64,000 nucleotides of DNA from Halocaridina rubra (taxonomy: Eukaryota > Arthropoda > Malacostraca > Decapoda > Atyidae). The stretch is taken from NCBI GenBank assembly GCA_037179515.1, contig JAXCGZ010021045.1:25001-89000 (forward strand). Reading direction: 5' to 3'. Of the stretch, positions 37,986 to 49,894 are shown piece by piece; within the stretch, counting starts at the first letter, position 1; the number at the start of each line of letters is the position of its first letter. The translations under genes were made by a program, and so were the position numbers. Under the pieces are notes generated by a model that was given only the letters and a program-made list of their open reading frames with translations, searched no databases and had not been told where the DNA came from.

Positions 37986-40900
37986 AGTAGAATTTTTTCT
38001 TTTCTTTCTTTGCTGTTCTCCCTTGAGGGTGAGCGTACCTTCCCTTGTGGCCCGCAGGTTGGGTAAGATTTTGTTGATTGTAGGTGGTATTCGCTCTTGT
38101 GGGCGAATGGGCTTTCCTATTTGGTGAGGTGGGGTGAAATCTTGTTATTATTGGTGGTATTCACTCTTGAGGGTGATCGGACTTTCCAGTTTTGGCCCGC
38201 AGGTGAGGTTGTGCAAAACTGTAAAGATAATGGAAAGCATAAGTGTTCAGTTGAGGATTATTAGTTTACATCCAATAATTTAAATAAATTCCTGTTTTGG
38301 AGGTGAGAGAGAGTTATTACATGGTTATCTTGGTGGTGGGTATTGACTGATGATATATATTAGACTGTTTATGTAGTTGTTTGTTGCTAGTCTGATTATG
38401 GAGCTAGCAACATGAAGGACATTTGGATCTTCGCTTGATGTTGCGGGGGCACCAGTTTTCAGTTGAATTTCTGGAAAGGAATCACATTCGAGGATGTAAT
38501 GGAGCAGTGGATGTGGTGAGGCTACCTGGCAAAAGGGGCATTCCCTGATGATATCATCCACTATTCTCCAGGTGCACTTCTATCCGAGTCTCAGACGGTA
38601 CACATTGACTGCCGTGCTTCGTCGAAGGTTCTTAGGCAGGGTGATTCGCTGAAGATATATATATTTATATTAAATAAATATTAAGGCGTTTAGGAGTGAC
38701 GTGGCTTTATTTTTTATCTGTTGAATTCCAGGAGATAGAGATATTTTGATTTCTGCTCCGAGAGTGGCTTGTTTGGCGGCTTGATCGGCTTCCTCATTTC
38801 CCTTGATGCCAACGTGGCTTTGAATCCAGGCAAGAGTGATGGCTTTTCCAAGGCTGGTCGTCCTGTGGTAGTGGCTGAAGATGGTGGTAATGATACGTAC
38901 ATTGTCTCTGATGAGTGGCTTTTTGATGGCCTGTAAGGTGCCTTTAGAGTCAGAAAGAATTAGGGCATGGTCAACTCCTTGCTGGATGAAGAATTCGAGG
39001 GCATTGGCTATGGCAACAAGCTCAGTCTGGAGCAATGAGCAGAAGTTTGACAGTCTCCAGGATAGGATGTGGTTTCCAGTGGTGAAGGCGGCGGCTGAGG
39101 CTCCAGTTTCTTGATTTACTGAACCGTCAGTGTTGTAGACTTGAGAGTTTGGCCTGCTCCAGCTCTGAAGTTTGTCCTTGTATATGTTTTTAAGGACAAG
39201 CGGGTGTACCAAGCTTTTGGGGTTGTCAGGGAGCTCAATCTTTGTGGTTGGTCATTCCATGGGGGTGGGCATCTGTATTCAGGAAGCAGAGTGTCCTGTA
39301 TCTTGGCTAGGATGCTCTCCCTGACTGGTAGTGCTTGCAGCCTAGCGCAGACCTTGGCTGCCCAGGTTCTAGGATGGTGGTTGGGGTGACAATTGAGGGC
39401 TAGATGGAGATTTGTACCAGCGAGGCATTTATGTTGGGCTGTGGTGCTTTTGGCCACAAAGAGGGTCAGTCTTTGCTGAAATCTGAGTTTTGAGTGGCAT
39501 GAGTCCCGATTCCATCTGGATGTTTTCACTCTTGGTCCACATGGAGGCTCCTAGCATGGTACGTATGGTGTTGTTTTGAATTACTTCTATCTTGTCCCAC
39601 TGTTGGTCTTTTAGTAGCCAGAGTGTGGGACAAGCATAGTCTATGAGGCTGCGTATGGCTTGTACATAGAAGCTTCTGAAGACATTAAATGATGCACCAT
39701 CATAGAGGCCCGACATCCGACGAAGGACTGCTTGTCCCTGGCTGCACTTGTCGCACAAGTGTTGAATTTCAGGTCCAAAGGTTAGTCTGCCGTCGATGAT
39801 TACACCCAGGTATTGGTGTTTGATAACCCAGTCCATAGGCTTATTACCTATGACCAGATTAGTGTCTGGTCTCCACTGGTGGATGGGAAGGGCCTTGGTT
39901 TTGCAGGCATTGATTTTAACTCCAAAGGAGATGGAGGCTTCGTGAATCTTGGTGAGGCAGCGCTGTGTCTTGTTAGAGCATCTATTGCCTATTGTGACAA
40001 TGGCAAAGTCATCCACATAGTTGAAGAGTTTGGCTCCATGTGGTAGTGCGTTGTCCATGAGTTTTTTCATGAGACAAAAGAGGAAGGGGCTAAGGATTCC
40101 ACGTTGGGGGGTCCCATTTTCGTGGTTTTTGTAGGTGGAGTAGTGCCCATCTACTTTGACTCGTACACTACGGTTTTGTAGACTCTGCTTGATCCATGAG
40201 AGAAGGTTACCTTTGATCTGCTTTGAAACGAGAGCTGAGAGTATTGCCGGCACATTGGCTAGTTCAAAGGCCTTCTCTAGGTCTAGAAAAACGATGTATC
40301 CACGGCAGTTGTTGATAAATGATAGCATGGAGGCTATGTATTCTGAGGTGCCTAAGCCAGGCTGGTAGGCAAACATTTTTCTGGGAAGGGTGGGCATTTC
40401 CAGCGGACTCTGTTAAGTACCATCTTTTCTGCCGTCTTGCTCAGGCAGCTTAGGAGGGAGATGGGGCGAGGGTTGTCAGGGTCCTGTGGTTTTGGGATGA
40501 GCTGAATGTCTGCTCTGTTCCATGAGGCTGGTCTGATTCTTCGTGTGTATGTCGAATTGATCAGAGAGAGTCGAGCAATCTCCCCTTTGGGCCCCATATT
40601 TTTAATCATTGTGTATATGATTCTATTGGCACCTGGGGCTGTGTTCTTAGAGCATTTGCTTACTCTTAGTATCTCAGTTTGAGAGAATGGGGCATCTGTT
40701 TCGTCTTCAGTGTTTGATGGCCTCTTCTATTTCTTCCCATCTTGCAGTGGTGAGGTCCTGAAGAGTTGTTGTGGTGGTGATGGGGAGCTGGTTGGAGCTT
40801 GTTCTATCCACGAATTTGAAGGAGAGTTCTGCTGCTGCCCTGCTAGGATCCCTGTGGGGGATGATTTTAGGAGGTTTTCCTTTAGCGAAGGAGTTAATGC

Positions 40901-41966
40901 TACTCCACATCTGGCCCACAGAGGTGTGAGCATCTAGGGTGGAACACCACTCTAGCCATTTTTTCCTCTTAATGTTGCGTGTCTCTTCATGGACATGTTC
41001 TTTGACTGCCTGGAGAGGGCGGTAGGAGTCTTGAGTGCGACGTTTCCTGTGCATTTGCCGGTGATTGAGTTCTTTAACTCTGTCACAGTAGTACCATCTC
41101 TCCTGATGAGTGGTGTTGTGGTTTGCAGAGGGGGATAGAGGAGTTTGCTGCAGCTTGCAGGGCATTGACTAGCTCGGCTTTTGCTTGGTCAATGTCTTCA
41201 GATGGTGTATAGGCTGAAAACCAAATGAGGTGCTCCTGGAATCGGCCCCAGTCGGCCTTCTTGAAATTCCATCGAGGGGGAGGAGCAGGGATTAGGAAGA
41301 TTTCAGGAATTGGCAGCGTGAGATGGATCCCGTAGTGGTCGCTTGTGACCAGGGATGAACTCTCCATGTGGCGTCTTGCTTTAGGGAGTTGGAGACAAAG
41401 GTGAGGTCCAGTATTCCACCTCTGTCATGTATTGGCTCATGATTGTTGAGAAAGGAGACGTCTTCTTGGTCGTCCAGCAGGCTCATGATGTGTCTGCCTG
41501 CAGCACAGGGGCGCTCATACCTGAATCTTGGATGGTGCGCGTTGAAGTCGCCTCCTATTACCAAGTCACGATGACTGGCTAGCCCGAAGAGGGTAGTCAG
41601 GTCTAAGCCATCATCCTGTGGTCTGTAAATGTTGTACAGATCTATGCAGCTGCCCATAAGTTTGATGTTAACAGCGAGGACATGGACATCTTCGCCGACG
41701 TGGACCGGTTGGGTTATTTCCTTGGCTAACAGGATTTTCCTGATGAAGGTGGCGCTGCTTCTGTTCTCCCCTGGAGACCAGTGCTGGTAGAATCCTTTGT
41801 ATCCTGAGATTTTTGGAGTGTTTTGCTCTCTGCACAGGGTTTCTTGAACCATGAGGACATCTTTGTTGTCAGCCTTGGCAATGCCTTCAAGATGTTGCAC
41901 CTTGTGTCTGAGAGCCTGGGCGTTCCAGTGTAGGTTCCCGAGATTAGACATCTTGATGATTTAAGC
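37986..41966 (-). mobile_element. I-like LINE copy c (ORF2 only, frameshifted)
   Basis: ORF2 starts MSNLGNLHWNAQALRHKVQH at 41951. The endonuclease is open for 219 codons (MVQETLC, LVIGGDFNAHHPRFRYERP, ILDLTFVSNSLKQDATW). RT (40609-39430) has RPISLLSCLSKTAEKM, FLDLEKAFELANV, NGTPQRGILSPFLF and YVDDFAIV, so the catalytic YADD is YVDD and PQGG is PQRG. RNase H (39140-38690) keeps YNTDGSVNQETGAS, ILSDSKGTLQAI and SHVGIKGNEEADQ. The C-terminal finger is at ~38550. Several frameshifts are present. ORF1 and the 5' UTR are absent. It shares the same 3' insertion point as copy a, so both appear to derive from one insertion duplicated with the unit. Confidence 0.87.
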
Positions 41967-41994
41967 ACACACTGGCGCACTTATCTAGTTTTGA

Positions 41995-42178
41995 GGTAAT
42001 TTAACATTTTTAATATCGCACTATTCCTAGCCAACATAGATGGTTAGGTTAGGTTAAGAATGATTAGGTTAGGTTAAGAATTGTCACAGTATTCCATTCA
42101 TAACCTAACCATTCTTAATGTATCCTAACCATCTATGTTGACTAGGAATAGTGTGCAATATTAAAATGTTAAATTACC
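41995..42178. mobile_element. 184-bp MITE with long inverted repeats
   Basis: The arms begin GGTAATTTAACATTTTTAAT and end with the complement. They continue through CTATTCCTAG and CAACATAGATGGTTAGG, roughly 65 bp each with few mismatches. The interior holds a repeated 'gattaggttaggttaag'. A half copy is at 26737-26855. Superfamily unknown. Confidence 0.8.
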
Positions 42179-42462
42179 AGTTTTGAAATGATATGCTTCA
42201 TTTACAATATTAAAATAAAATATTGTCCATACGGTGAGAATACTCTCACTGAAGAGATAGCAAAATGACTTTATATAAGCAATGAAAATGTTGACGCAAT
42301 AATAGTTACTATTGTTATGATAGAGTATGTTAATGAAGATAAAGTTAAATAAAAAAAAAAGCTATATGAACGAGACAACACCGCAGCTTTTTAAGTTATT
42401 AACCCCATGCTGAACCAGTTTTGATCAAGTGCCGGTGCACATAAGCAAACACTGACAAAATA

Positions 42463-42798
42463 CTAGAGTAAAAAGATTTTAAAAGAAAAATTTGCATTAT
42501 CCATATCAAAGGGTGCATAGCAAATGGATATATACATATATTGTCTACTAAAGTTAATAATTCTTACTGATTTACCATTACCAACGTCGATATCTTTCTC
42601 ATCATACTGCTCACAAAAAGCTTGAAAAATATATGATTTACTAAACTTTAAAACATACTTTGTCTTGCTTAACTGTTGAAACCCAACCATATCATCATGA
42701 TTAATTTTCAGTACATCAAAAATTGTATTGCACACTGCATTATAATCAGGGCTATATGAAAAAAAGAGCCCTATGGAGTCCTGTCTCCTAATAGGCAA
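42463..42798 (-). CDS. gag/ORF1-like frame head-to-head with EB1 copy F
   Basis: Open 111-codon frame differing from 27147-27482 by a single residue (DDM in place of DDI). Same spacing to EB1. That both direct copies remain open could mean recent duplication rather than selection. Function unknown. The AT-rich interval 42179-42462 holds no frame and matches 26856-27146. Confidence 0.5.
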   Translation of the reverse strand: MPIRRQDSIGLFFSYSPDYNAVCNTIFDVLKINHDDMVGFQQLSKTKYVLKFSKSYIFQAFCEQYDEKDIDVGNGKSVRIINFSRQYMYISICYAPFDMDNANFSFKIFLL

Positions 42799-43143
42799 AG
42801 TATCAACAGAGTACTTTCTGGCTGTCTACATTTATGTAGTTTGTGTTTAGTTTTAGTGAAAATGGCTGTAAATATTTTTTCCACGAGTGCAACAGTTGAA
42901 AATCTTAGCCGCCATGATATGCTTAATTGGGTCAACGATTGCCTTCAGTCCTCTTACACAAAAGTCGAGGAACTGTGTACAGGCGCGGCCTGTTGTCAAT
43001 TTATGGATATGTTGTTTCCAGGTCTATCATGCTGAAGAAAGTTAAATTTAACACGAATCTAGAACATGAATATATCAACAACTTTAAAATCCTGCAGTAT
43101 TCCTTCAAAAAAGTAATTGTTGACAAGATTGTAGCTGTAGAGT
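42799..43143 (+). pseudogene. EB1/MAPRE-like retrocopy F/G, 5' half
   Basis: EB1 leader, then MAV at 42862 and an open calponin-homology start ([32 protein letters not shown]). A 1-bp loss near 43020 shifts the frame, which continues as [16 protein letters not shown] and stops matching at VDKIVAVE. The missing 3' half lies on the minus strand at 43330-44458. Confidence 0.85.
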
Positions 43144-43308
43144 ATTAGATAATGAAATGTTTTTTTTCAATAAAAAAAAATGAAAATACTGAATTTTTTT
43201 ATTATTTTTATATTTTAATATTTATGCATATAACGAAAAAAAATATAATTTGAAAGAAAGAAAAAAAAAAAGTGGTACAGTGAAAACGCGATCCAGCGAA
43301 GGATCACT
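43144..43308 (-). mobile_element. T1-type 5' terminus in inverted position
   Basis: The reverse complement starts CAGTGATCCTTCGCTGGATC and leads into the A/T-rich 5' subterminal region. It is followed by TA at 43309-43310. It appears to belong to the element whose body continues at 44459, separated from it by an inversion. Confidence 0.7.
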
Positions 43309-43329
43309 GTATTTTTTTTTTTTTTTTTT

Positions 43330-44458
43330 GAAAGGATGGTATTCTCTTGAAAGGGTGTTAGTGTATTCAGTCTCGCAACTGAGCCCTAGATTTTTATACC
43401 AGAAATTTACCAACCATTTTGCACACTTAACAGACATTTTAATAAGCTTACATAACTATTCTATTTATTAAATTTTTCAAACCCAAAACATACGGAAATG
43501 AGTTTAGTAATTCTTTAAAAATTTTATCCTCAGTGAGGTTCAGGATGTTCTATATATTAATTCCTTCATATTTCATTCTTACTCCTGCATCAAATCCTAA
43601 ATATTTAAATACCATGGTAAGCGTGGAGACCTTACATTTCAAAACATATTCAACACACTTCACATAACAATTCAAAACTTATAAGGCTCAAGAAATTCTG
43701 TCCAAAACCACGGAAGGCCCACTACTTCATGCGTGAGAGTGAGCACAAAGCTTATCATTGATTATGAATTAATATTCTTCTTCCTCGGGAGTCGGCAGCA
43801 CATTTACATCCTCGGGAGCAGCAAACCCATCCTCAGTGGCATAAAGAATATCCAATATATTCTGAATAAATGAATGCCGATAATAACGATCCTGTATCTA
43901 GTGGCATACTTACTACTTTATTATTAACATTATTGTAACATTTTTATTACAGCATTATTATTTTCTCTGAAAGCTACATTTAATTTAACTATATGTCTAA
44001 CCCTCTTATTTGTTAGTTTAATTACATGTCTACTTATAAGTTACTATTATTGTTGAATAACCATTGTAAAATATGGAAATAAATGTTTTTGTTTGTTTGT
44101 TTGTTTTTTGTTCAGCTTGACAAAGAACATCAATTTCTCTTAATTTGCTAAAGTAAAAGTCACGTTCTTTTTCTAAGCCATTTACTGTCAATCTCATCTC
44201 CATTAGCCAACTAGACAGTTCTTCAACTTGAGCATTGTTGGAACATGGGGATCGTGTGGTTGTTGTTGGTCCTGAGGCAGTTCGTGATGGCGTTTGTCGA
44301 GTTACTCCAGTTGGACAAGCCATAGCTCTAAGTGCACCAGGTAATGGTTTCCTGGCAGGTCTACTTTTTCCACGTAAAGGTTCACCACAACTTACAGCAA
44401 GGGCATCATATTCTGCTCCATCATAATTTGCATCAAAGAACTTTTTAAACCACTGCAT
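43330..44458 (-). pseudogene. EB1/MAPRE-like retrocopy F/G, 3' half (inverted)
   Basis: Minus strand reads [60 protein letters not shown] and ERDFYFSKLREIDVLCQ, is interrupted by a retroposon-like insert (43874-44105), and resumes IQNILDILYATEDGFAAPED to the stop near 43772. The 3' flank follows to 43330. It has TCA and CAG at the two positions where other copies have stops, so its C-terminal coding part is the cleanest in the window. Confidence 0.82.
43874..44105 (+). mobile_element. Short retroposon-like insert with (TTTG)n tail
   Basis: AT-rich, non-coding, ending aataaatg then several TTTG units. It interrupts EB1 G codons with loss of about 18 bp of target. It could be the 3' end of a LINE or a SINE; no tRNA-like head is visible. 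Confidence 0.5.
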
Positions 44459-45333
44459 TCTAATTGATAAAAAAAAAATTATTTCCTAGCCTATGAATAA
44501 TAAAACAGTAAAAAATAGTAAAAAAAAAAAAGCATAAATTTAGATATACGTACATACAGTATAACTCATAGTACTGCATCATGTGAAATAGTGTCCGATA
44601 GCGTACAATGTATAAGGGTCGCAGTTCTTGTGAGCTAGCATATATATTTATATTTCCATTAGTTTCATGATTTTATTGATAAAAGATTGTATTTCTTAGC
44701 CTAAGAATAATAAAACCGTAAAAAATAGTAAAAAACATAAATACTAACAGTATTTCAACATGTAAAATACGATACCGCTATCAGCGTTTCGGACAAAGGC
44801 TTCCACCATCTTCCATTGTCTCGCTCAGTCTAACTCACGTGTGCGCCGTTCACGTTGTGCTTATTAATACGTTTTGCTTGTGATTTTTTTTACTTGCATA
44901 TTTTAACCTTTGCAATGCCTCCCAAGCATCTTTCATCTTCTAAGGCTTCTTGTAGTGAGCCTAAGCGGCAAAGGAAAATGTTAACCATAACAGATAAGGT
45001 AAGTTTACCTATCGCGTACATATAAATTTACGTTGCATGCTGTTATTTATAAAGTAAAGAGTGGTTTCTTAACAGTGCAGGGAGGGTTTATACAGTAAAC
45101 TTAAAAATAATTGTAAAATACCTATGTACATGAGTATGTCATATAAATTTACGCTTGCATGCTGTTATTTATGAAGTAAAGGATGGTTTGTTAACAGTAC
45201 AGGGAGGGTTTATACTGTGTAAACGTAAAAATAAATTAACATATCTATGCATATAGGCTGATCCTACTCCGCGATTTTCCGGTCTCTCCCCCTGTCTCGG
45301 AACCGAACCCTCGCGATAATGGAAGGAACACTG
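44459..45333 (+). mobile_element. T1 deletion derivative, body and 3' terminus
   Basis: Begins inside the 5' subterminal repeat (matching ~15571), contains the first ~28 codons of T1 transposase (MPPKHLSSSKASCSEPKRQR at 44915, up to KVS), jumps to 3' subterminal repeats at ~45000 and ends with the terminus GGAACACTG at 45333, followed by TA. Confidence 0.8.
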
Positions 45334-46089
45334 TATATATATACAGGTATATCAAAAGATGCAAAATTTAATCTATGTCCTTTCATATCAACAACAAGCA
45401 TCAATAATAATAATTTTCTTAACACAAAGTAACGTAAAGAATCTATATTTGCATCACTCATCATTCGAGCTGTGCTTTCAAACTGTCATTCGCCCGGCGT
45501 GGCACACCGCAGCAGAATTGCATAACTGGCAACCCAGGAGGAATAAAAACAATGAAAGAAACATTTCTTACTCTTTCCTACTTTCTTTATCACCCAACTA
45601 TCCATAATTCTCTAACCTTTTTGCTGTCCTATAAAATACTCTTAGTTTGTAAAAGAATAACCATTTGAGAAATGGAAATAAAAAAAAAAGTGTAGGTGTT
45701 CGTCTCTTTCACATATAAGATATGGGTTTAGCTACAAATTGTAAGACACATATTGGGATCTAAGGCTATTATTTTTAAGCTAGGGTCAAATAAACTATAT
45801 AACCAAAGCTTTTGCTTTATTCTTGAAGCTGATATAAACAAGCCACTCATCCGGGCATCAGCAATAGACGATTCAAGTATAAGTACAAGAATATCAAAAC
45901 AAGAGAATTAAACTCTATTTAATTGGAGATAAATACTAAAAAGAAAGCAATCAGAATAAATAATAAGAAACAGTAATAAATAATTATACCTCAACACTCT
46001 TATTTCCTTTTTCCATAGAAAAAAAATCGGCTATTTTCAAAATATTCAAGTGTTTATAATTATAACCTTGTTCCTTTTTTCCGCTTTTT
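45334..46089. other. No recognisable feature
   Basis: AT-rich DNA without a credible coding frame or repeat that I can match inside the window. Confidence 0.6.
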
Positions 46090-46471
46090 ATTTAACTGTG
46101 AAATTGCAATAACGTCCCAAAAAAATAATAGAAAAAAAATACAAAATTCACGAATAACACCCATGCAAAAAAATTCGAAAATAAAAAATTTCATTTAAGT
46201 AAAAAAAAAAAAAAAAAAAAAATTACCGCCTCGGAAGCACTTTTCCACCATCCTCCTCCTCTTCTACCGCTTAATATGATCGGATATTTTGAAGAAAATT
46301 AAAAAAGAGCATTAAAAACAAACAGCGAACATATTTTCAGTATAATACGGTCAGGGATATAGCGTGTGAGTGTGCATCAGGTGATATGGAAGTAGCAAAA
46401 CGTTTGCCGACAGAGGTTCGTTCTCCTGCATTCTACTCCTCTTCTATCGCTAAATGCGATCGGATATTATG

Positions 46472-46504
<33 letters not shown>

Positions 46505-46558
46505 TAAGGCTTTAGTCCTCCATGATTTTTAAAATGCAGGGATCCAGATAATTTTTTT

Positions 46559-46689
<131 letters not shown>

Positions 46690-47328
46690 CCTACAATCGC
46701 ATTCTAGGTTTTGAAGGTCCCAGACATTTTGGTTTTTAAGATATCTGACAAAAACAAAAAATGCAAATTTTCTTTGGCGAATAACTTCAAAATTTCTTGA
46801 TATATTTTTTTTATTTTTTTTTTGGTACTGAGAGGGTTTTTATATGGCCAACACCTTTTACTGACCGTCTTTTTATTTTAATTTTTTTTTCTTTTTTAGA
46901 CAACTATTTACAAAAAATTTAATATGCATACAATCCAGTAAATGTTCTGTAATTGTTATTGTTTTTTTTTTCCTCTTTTCAATGGTATATTTACTTTTGT
47001 GATTGGACCTAAACTAAGGAAGTTATAAGTGAAAATGTAAAAAGAAATAAACTTCTGAGAAATAAACCATCAAAATTATTTTTTGACAATTTTTAGTATT
47101 TTGAATGAAAGGGGAAGGATAAACTAAGAAATTGATGAGGTTATTATTGATGAACTAATGATAAGCATATATAAGAATAATTATATTAAAGAAACATCCA
47201 AAGTGACCTGAAAAAATAAATTAAAATATTGATTGAAAAAAGAAAAAAATAAATTCCTACCTACTCGGTAGCACCATTTGTGTTTTTCTTAGAAACTGAC
47301 AGCACTATATTCTTTGCTTGGTTCAATT

Positions 47329-47985
47329 TTAGCTCTTTCCATTTTTCTTAATTTGTGAGAGCTGCCTTTGCTTTTCTCGTATGCTGAGAGACTTTTCAGT
47401 TGCTTCACTTGAACCAAATAATGATACTAGCAAATTTGACTTTTCATAACCAAAGTTATGTTCCAGTACAGTCAACTGACAAGCAAATAGTACCCTAAAA
47501 AGTCCAAAGAACTTGGACTTAGGGCAGCCTGGAATGCAGACTTTCATTGGGGTTCTGGGTCCAGTCCTTCAGACATCTTTTCAGGAGTTCTGGATGAGAA
47601 AGGTCCCTAAAGACTTGCCTAACATATTCTTGGTCTGCCTCTGTCATTTTTGAAAGATACAGGCTTTCTTTTAATGAATGCTTTACTGGAATCTCATTAT
47701 TATCCTTTGCCTTGTTATAAAAGCACCACATATCATCCCCATGAGGGCAAAGTGGTGCTAGGGATCTGCATCAGTTGATATTTGGTGTAAGAAGACTGCC
47801 CAGATAGCATTTCGCATTGTAATCATGTCAGTATTTTTACTTCTAATTGCTAAGCCATAATATATCTGAAGCATACTGATTACTTTGTCTGTCAATTTAT
47901 TTTTGCCTCCAAGTAAGCTCCTTTCCATAAATTTCCCTGATTTAGTGTGTACAAGTTCCGACACTTCAGATTTAACTTTTCGCAA
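47329..47985 (-). pseudogene. Mutator-like (MULE) transposase remnant
   Basis: The minus strand reads KVISMLQIYYGLAIRSKNTD and MITMRNAIWAVFLHQISTD, then after a stop and frameshift PHGDDMWCFYNKAKD, LSHPELLKRCLKDWTQNPNE, SLHSRLP, and again shifted GCPKSKFFGLFRVLFACQLT and VLEHNFGY. The block 'pep-gDDxWC ... LxxCLxxxTQNxNESLxS' is typical of the C-terminal half of arthropod MULE transposases. The N-terminal catalytic part is absent. Confidence 0.7.
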
Positions 47986-48888
47986 TCTTGATCCTACTCA
48001 TTTATGGATATGATTGATGCATTCTTCCTTGCGGAACAACAGCAAACATATTTTCAATATAATATCGTCAGAGAAATAGAGTTTTAGGGTGCATCAGCTG
48101 ATACGGAAGTAGCAAAACGTTTGCCGATACAGGTTCGTTCTCCAGCATCCTACTCCTCTTCTACTGCTTAATGCGATCGAATATTATGAAGAAAATTGAA
48201 AAAAAGCATTAAGAACAAACAGCAAACATACATTCGTTATAATATCGTCAGGGAAATAGCGTGCGAGGGTGCATCAGCTGATACGGAAGTGTGACAAAAC
48301 GTTTGCATCCTCGTCCTCACCGCCACCATCAGTGTTGCCAGAATACATGAATGAGAGAAATGATAAATATAGAAAATATACATGTAAGCTGGTAAGTTAT
48401 TTCAAGTATCTTGAGGATGAAGTACATTTTTATTTAAATTACAGTACTACCATCTTGTAATTAATATATATCTTAAAATGTACCATACATATGAAAATAG
48501 AAACATCCGCTTTATCTGGTAACCTTGGCCACCATGCACGTCCCAGTGTAAGCATGTTGCCAACCGCACAATAGAGTGCATTACTTTGTTTATTGTCTAG
48601 TACATTTGTAATCTTTTATACTGTACACTATTTGCATGTTAATATAAATAACTACAGGTCTTTCTTCTTTGTTATATACTTATAAAATATGTTTTATTTA
48701 TCTTATATCTTTGGTATAGTGTGTCTATAGATGGTTGTGGAATAAGCTATGCCCTTTATCATGGTTTTCTATGGAAAATTACTTTTTTTTCACGCGATTT
48801 TCCATTTACCCCGTCACTTCTGAGACCCTATCTCCGCGTTATTCTGAGAACTAGGTGTACTTGTTAACTTTAAATATATTTACCTTAC

Positions 48889-49035
48889 AAATCCAACCGC
48901 TCTGGTGGTTTTATAGTTCTACCAGACCTACTAAGGGGTTCTTTCACTGTCATGGCAGCATGCATGGAGGTATCAGAACTCTCAACTATGCTATTAGGAA
49001 TTATAACGTTGTTCTCTGGTTCATTAATCACATCA
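48889..49035 (-). pseudogene. Possible LTR-retrotransposon Pol C-terminal fragment
   Basis: A short minus-strand frame ends LSRSGRTIKPPERLDL then stop. The 'RxSGRxxxPPxRLDL-stop' signature is common at the extreme C-terminus of Ty3/gypsy-like polyproteins. Only about 48 codons are visible, so this is tentative. Confidence 0.35.
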
Positions 49036-49053
49036 GAATTTGATGTAAGACTA

Positions 49054-49504
49054 CAGTAACCCCTCGCTATATCGCGGTCCATCTATCACGAATTCAGTGC
49101 ATCGCGGATTTTTTTTGGCGTATATGCGATATTAAAATATTAAAAAATATAAATTTTCAGTATTTTCATTATTTCATTGGAAAAAAAATTTCATTATTTT
49201 ATTGATAAAAAAATTATTTCCCAGCCTAAGAATAATAAAACAGTAAGAAATAGTGAAAAAGCTAATTTGAACATGTAACTCTGCACCATAGAAAGTACGA
49301 TACCGGTATTAGTGTTTCGTAAAACGCAAAGGGTCGCACCTGCGTGAGCCAGCATATATTAAAATTTTCAGGAGTTTCATTATTTTATTGATAAAAAAAA
49401 ACTTATTTCTTAGCCTAAGAACAATAAAACTAAAAAATAGTAAAAAAAACATAACAGTTTTGCACCATGTAAAATACGATACCGGTATCAGTGAGGGGTT
49501 TCTG
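49054..49504. mobile_element. Tigger-derived MITE inside an inverted repeat
   Basis: Left terminus CAGTAACCCCTCGCTATATC after TA; right terminus GTGAGGGGTTTCTG. The interior is T1-type 5' subterminal sequence. The sequences on the two sides (48979-49051 and 49507-49577) are reverse complements of each other. Confidence 0.7.
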
Positions 49505-49894
49505 TTGTCTTACATAAAAGTCTGATGTGATTAATGAACCAGAGAACAACGTTATAAATCCTGATAGCATAGTTGAGTTCCTTTCACTCTGATTCACCGC
49601 TTATGGTTGCATCCTCGCAATTTGTGCATGTCACAGTCATCTTACTACGATCACTGCAAACACGTTTCCTGTGAGTACTACATACTGTTTTCACCTTTCG
49701 ATCCTTTGACCTGGCACAAAATACACATCTTTTTGCTTGGCTTTGTACTGATTTTGAGGTTGTTGCAACTGCAGCTTCGGGCAACAGTCTTGAAATACCT
49801 GTTCTGAGACTTTATTGCAGGCGGATGTTTTGGAGTCTCCTCTTTAGAGTATCCTCTAATAGCACCAGGCTTACTTTCTTGATGAATTTGCATA

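Noticed and set aside
42040..42085. Arthropod telomere-like TTAGG repeat
   Set aside because: Only two consecutive 'ttagg' units, located in the interior of a MITE.
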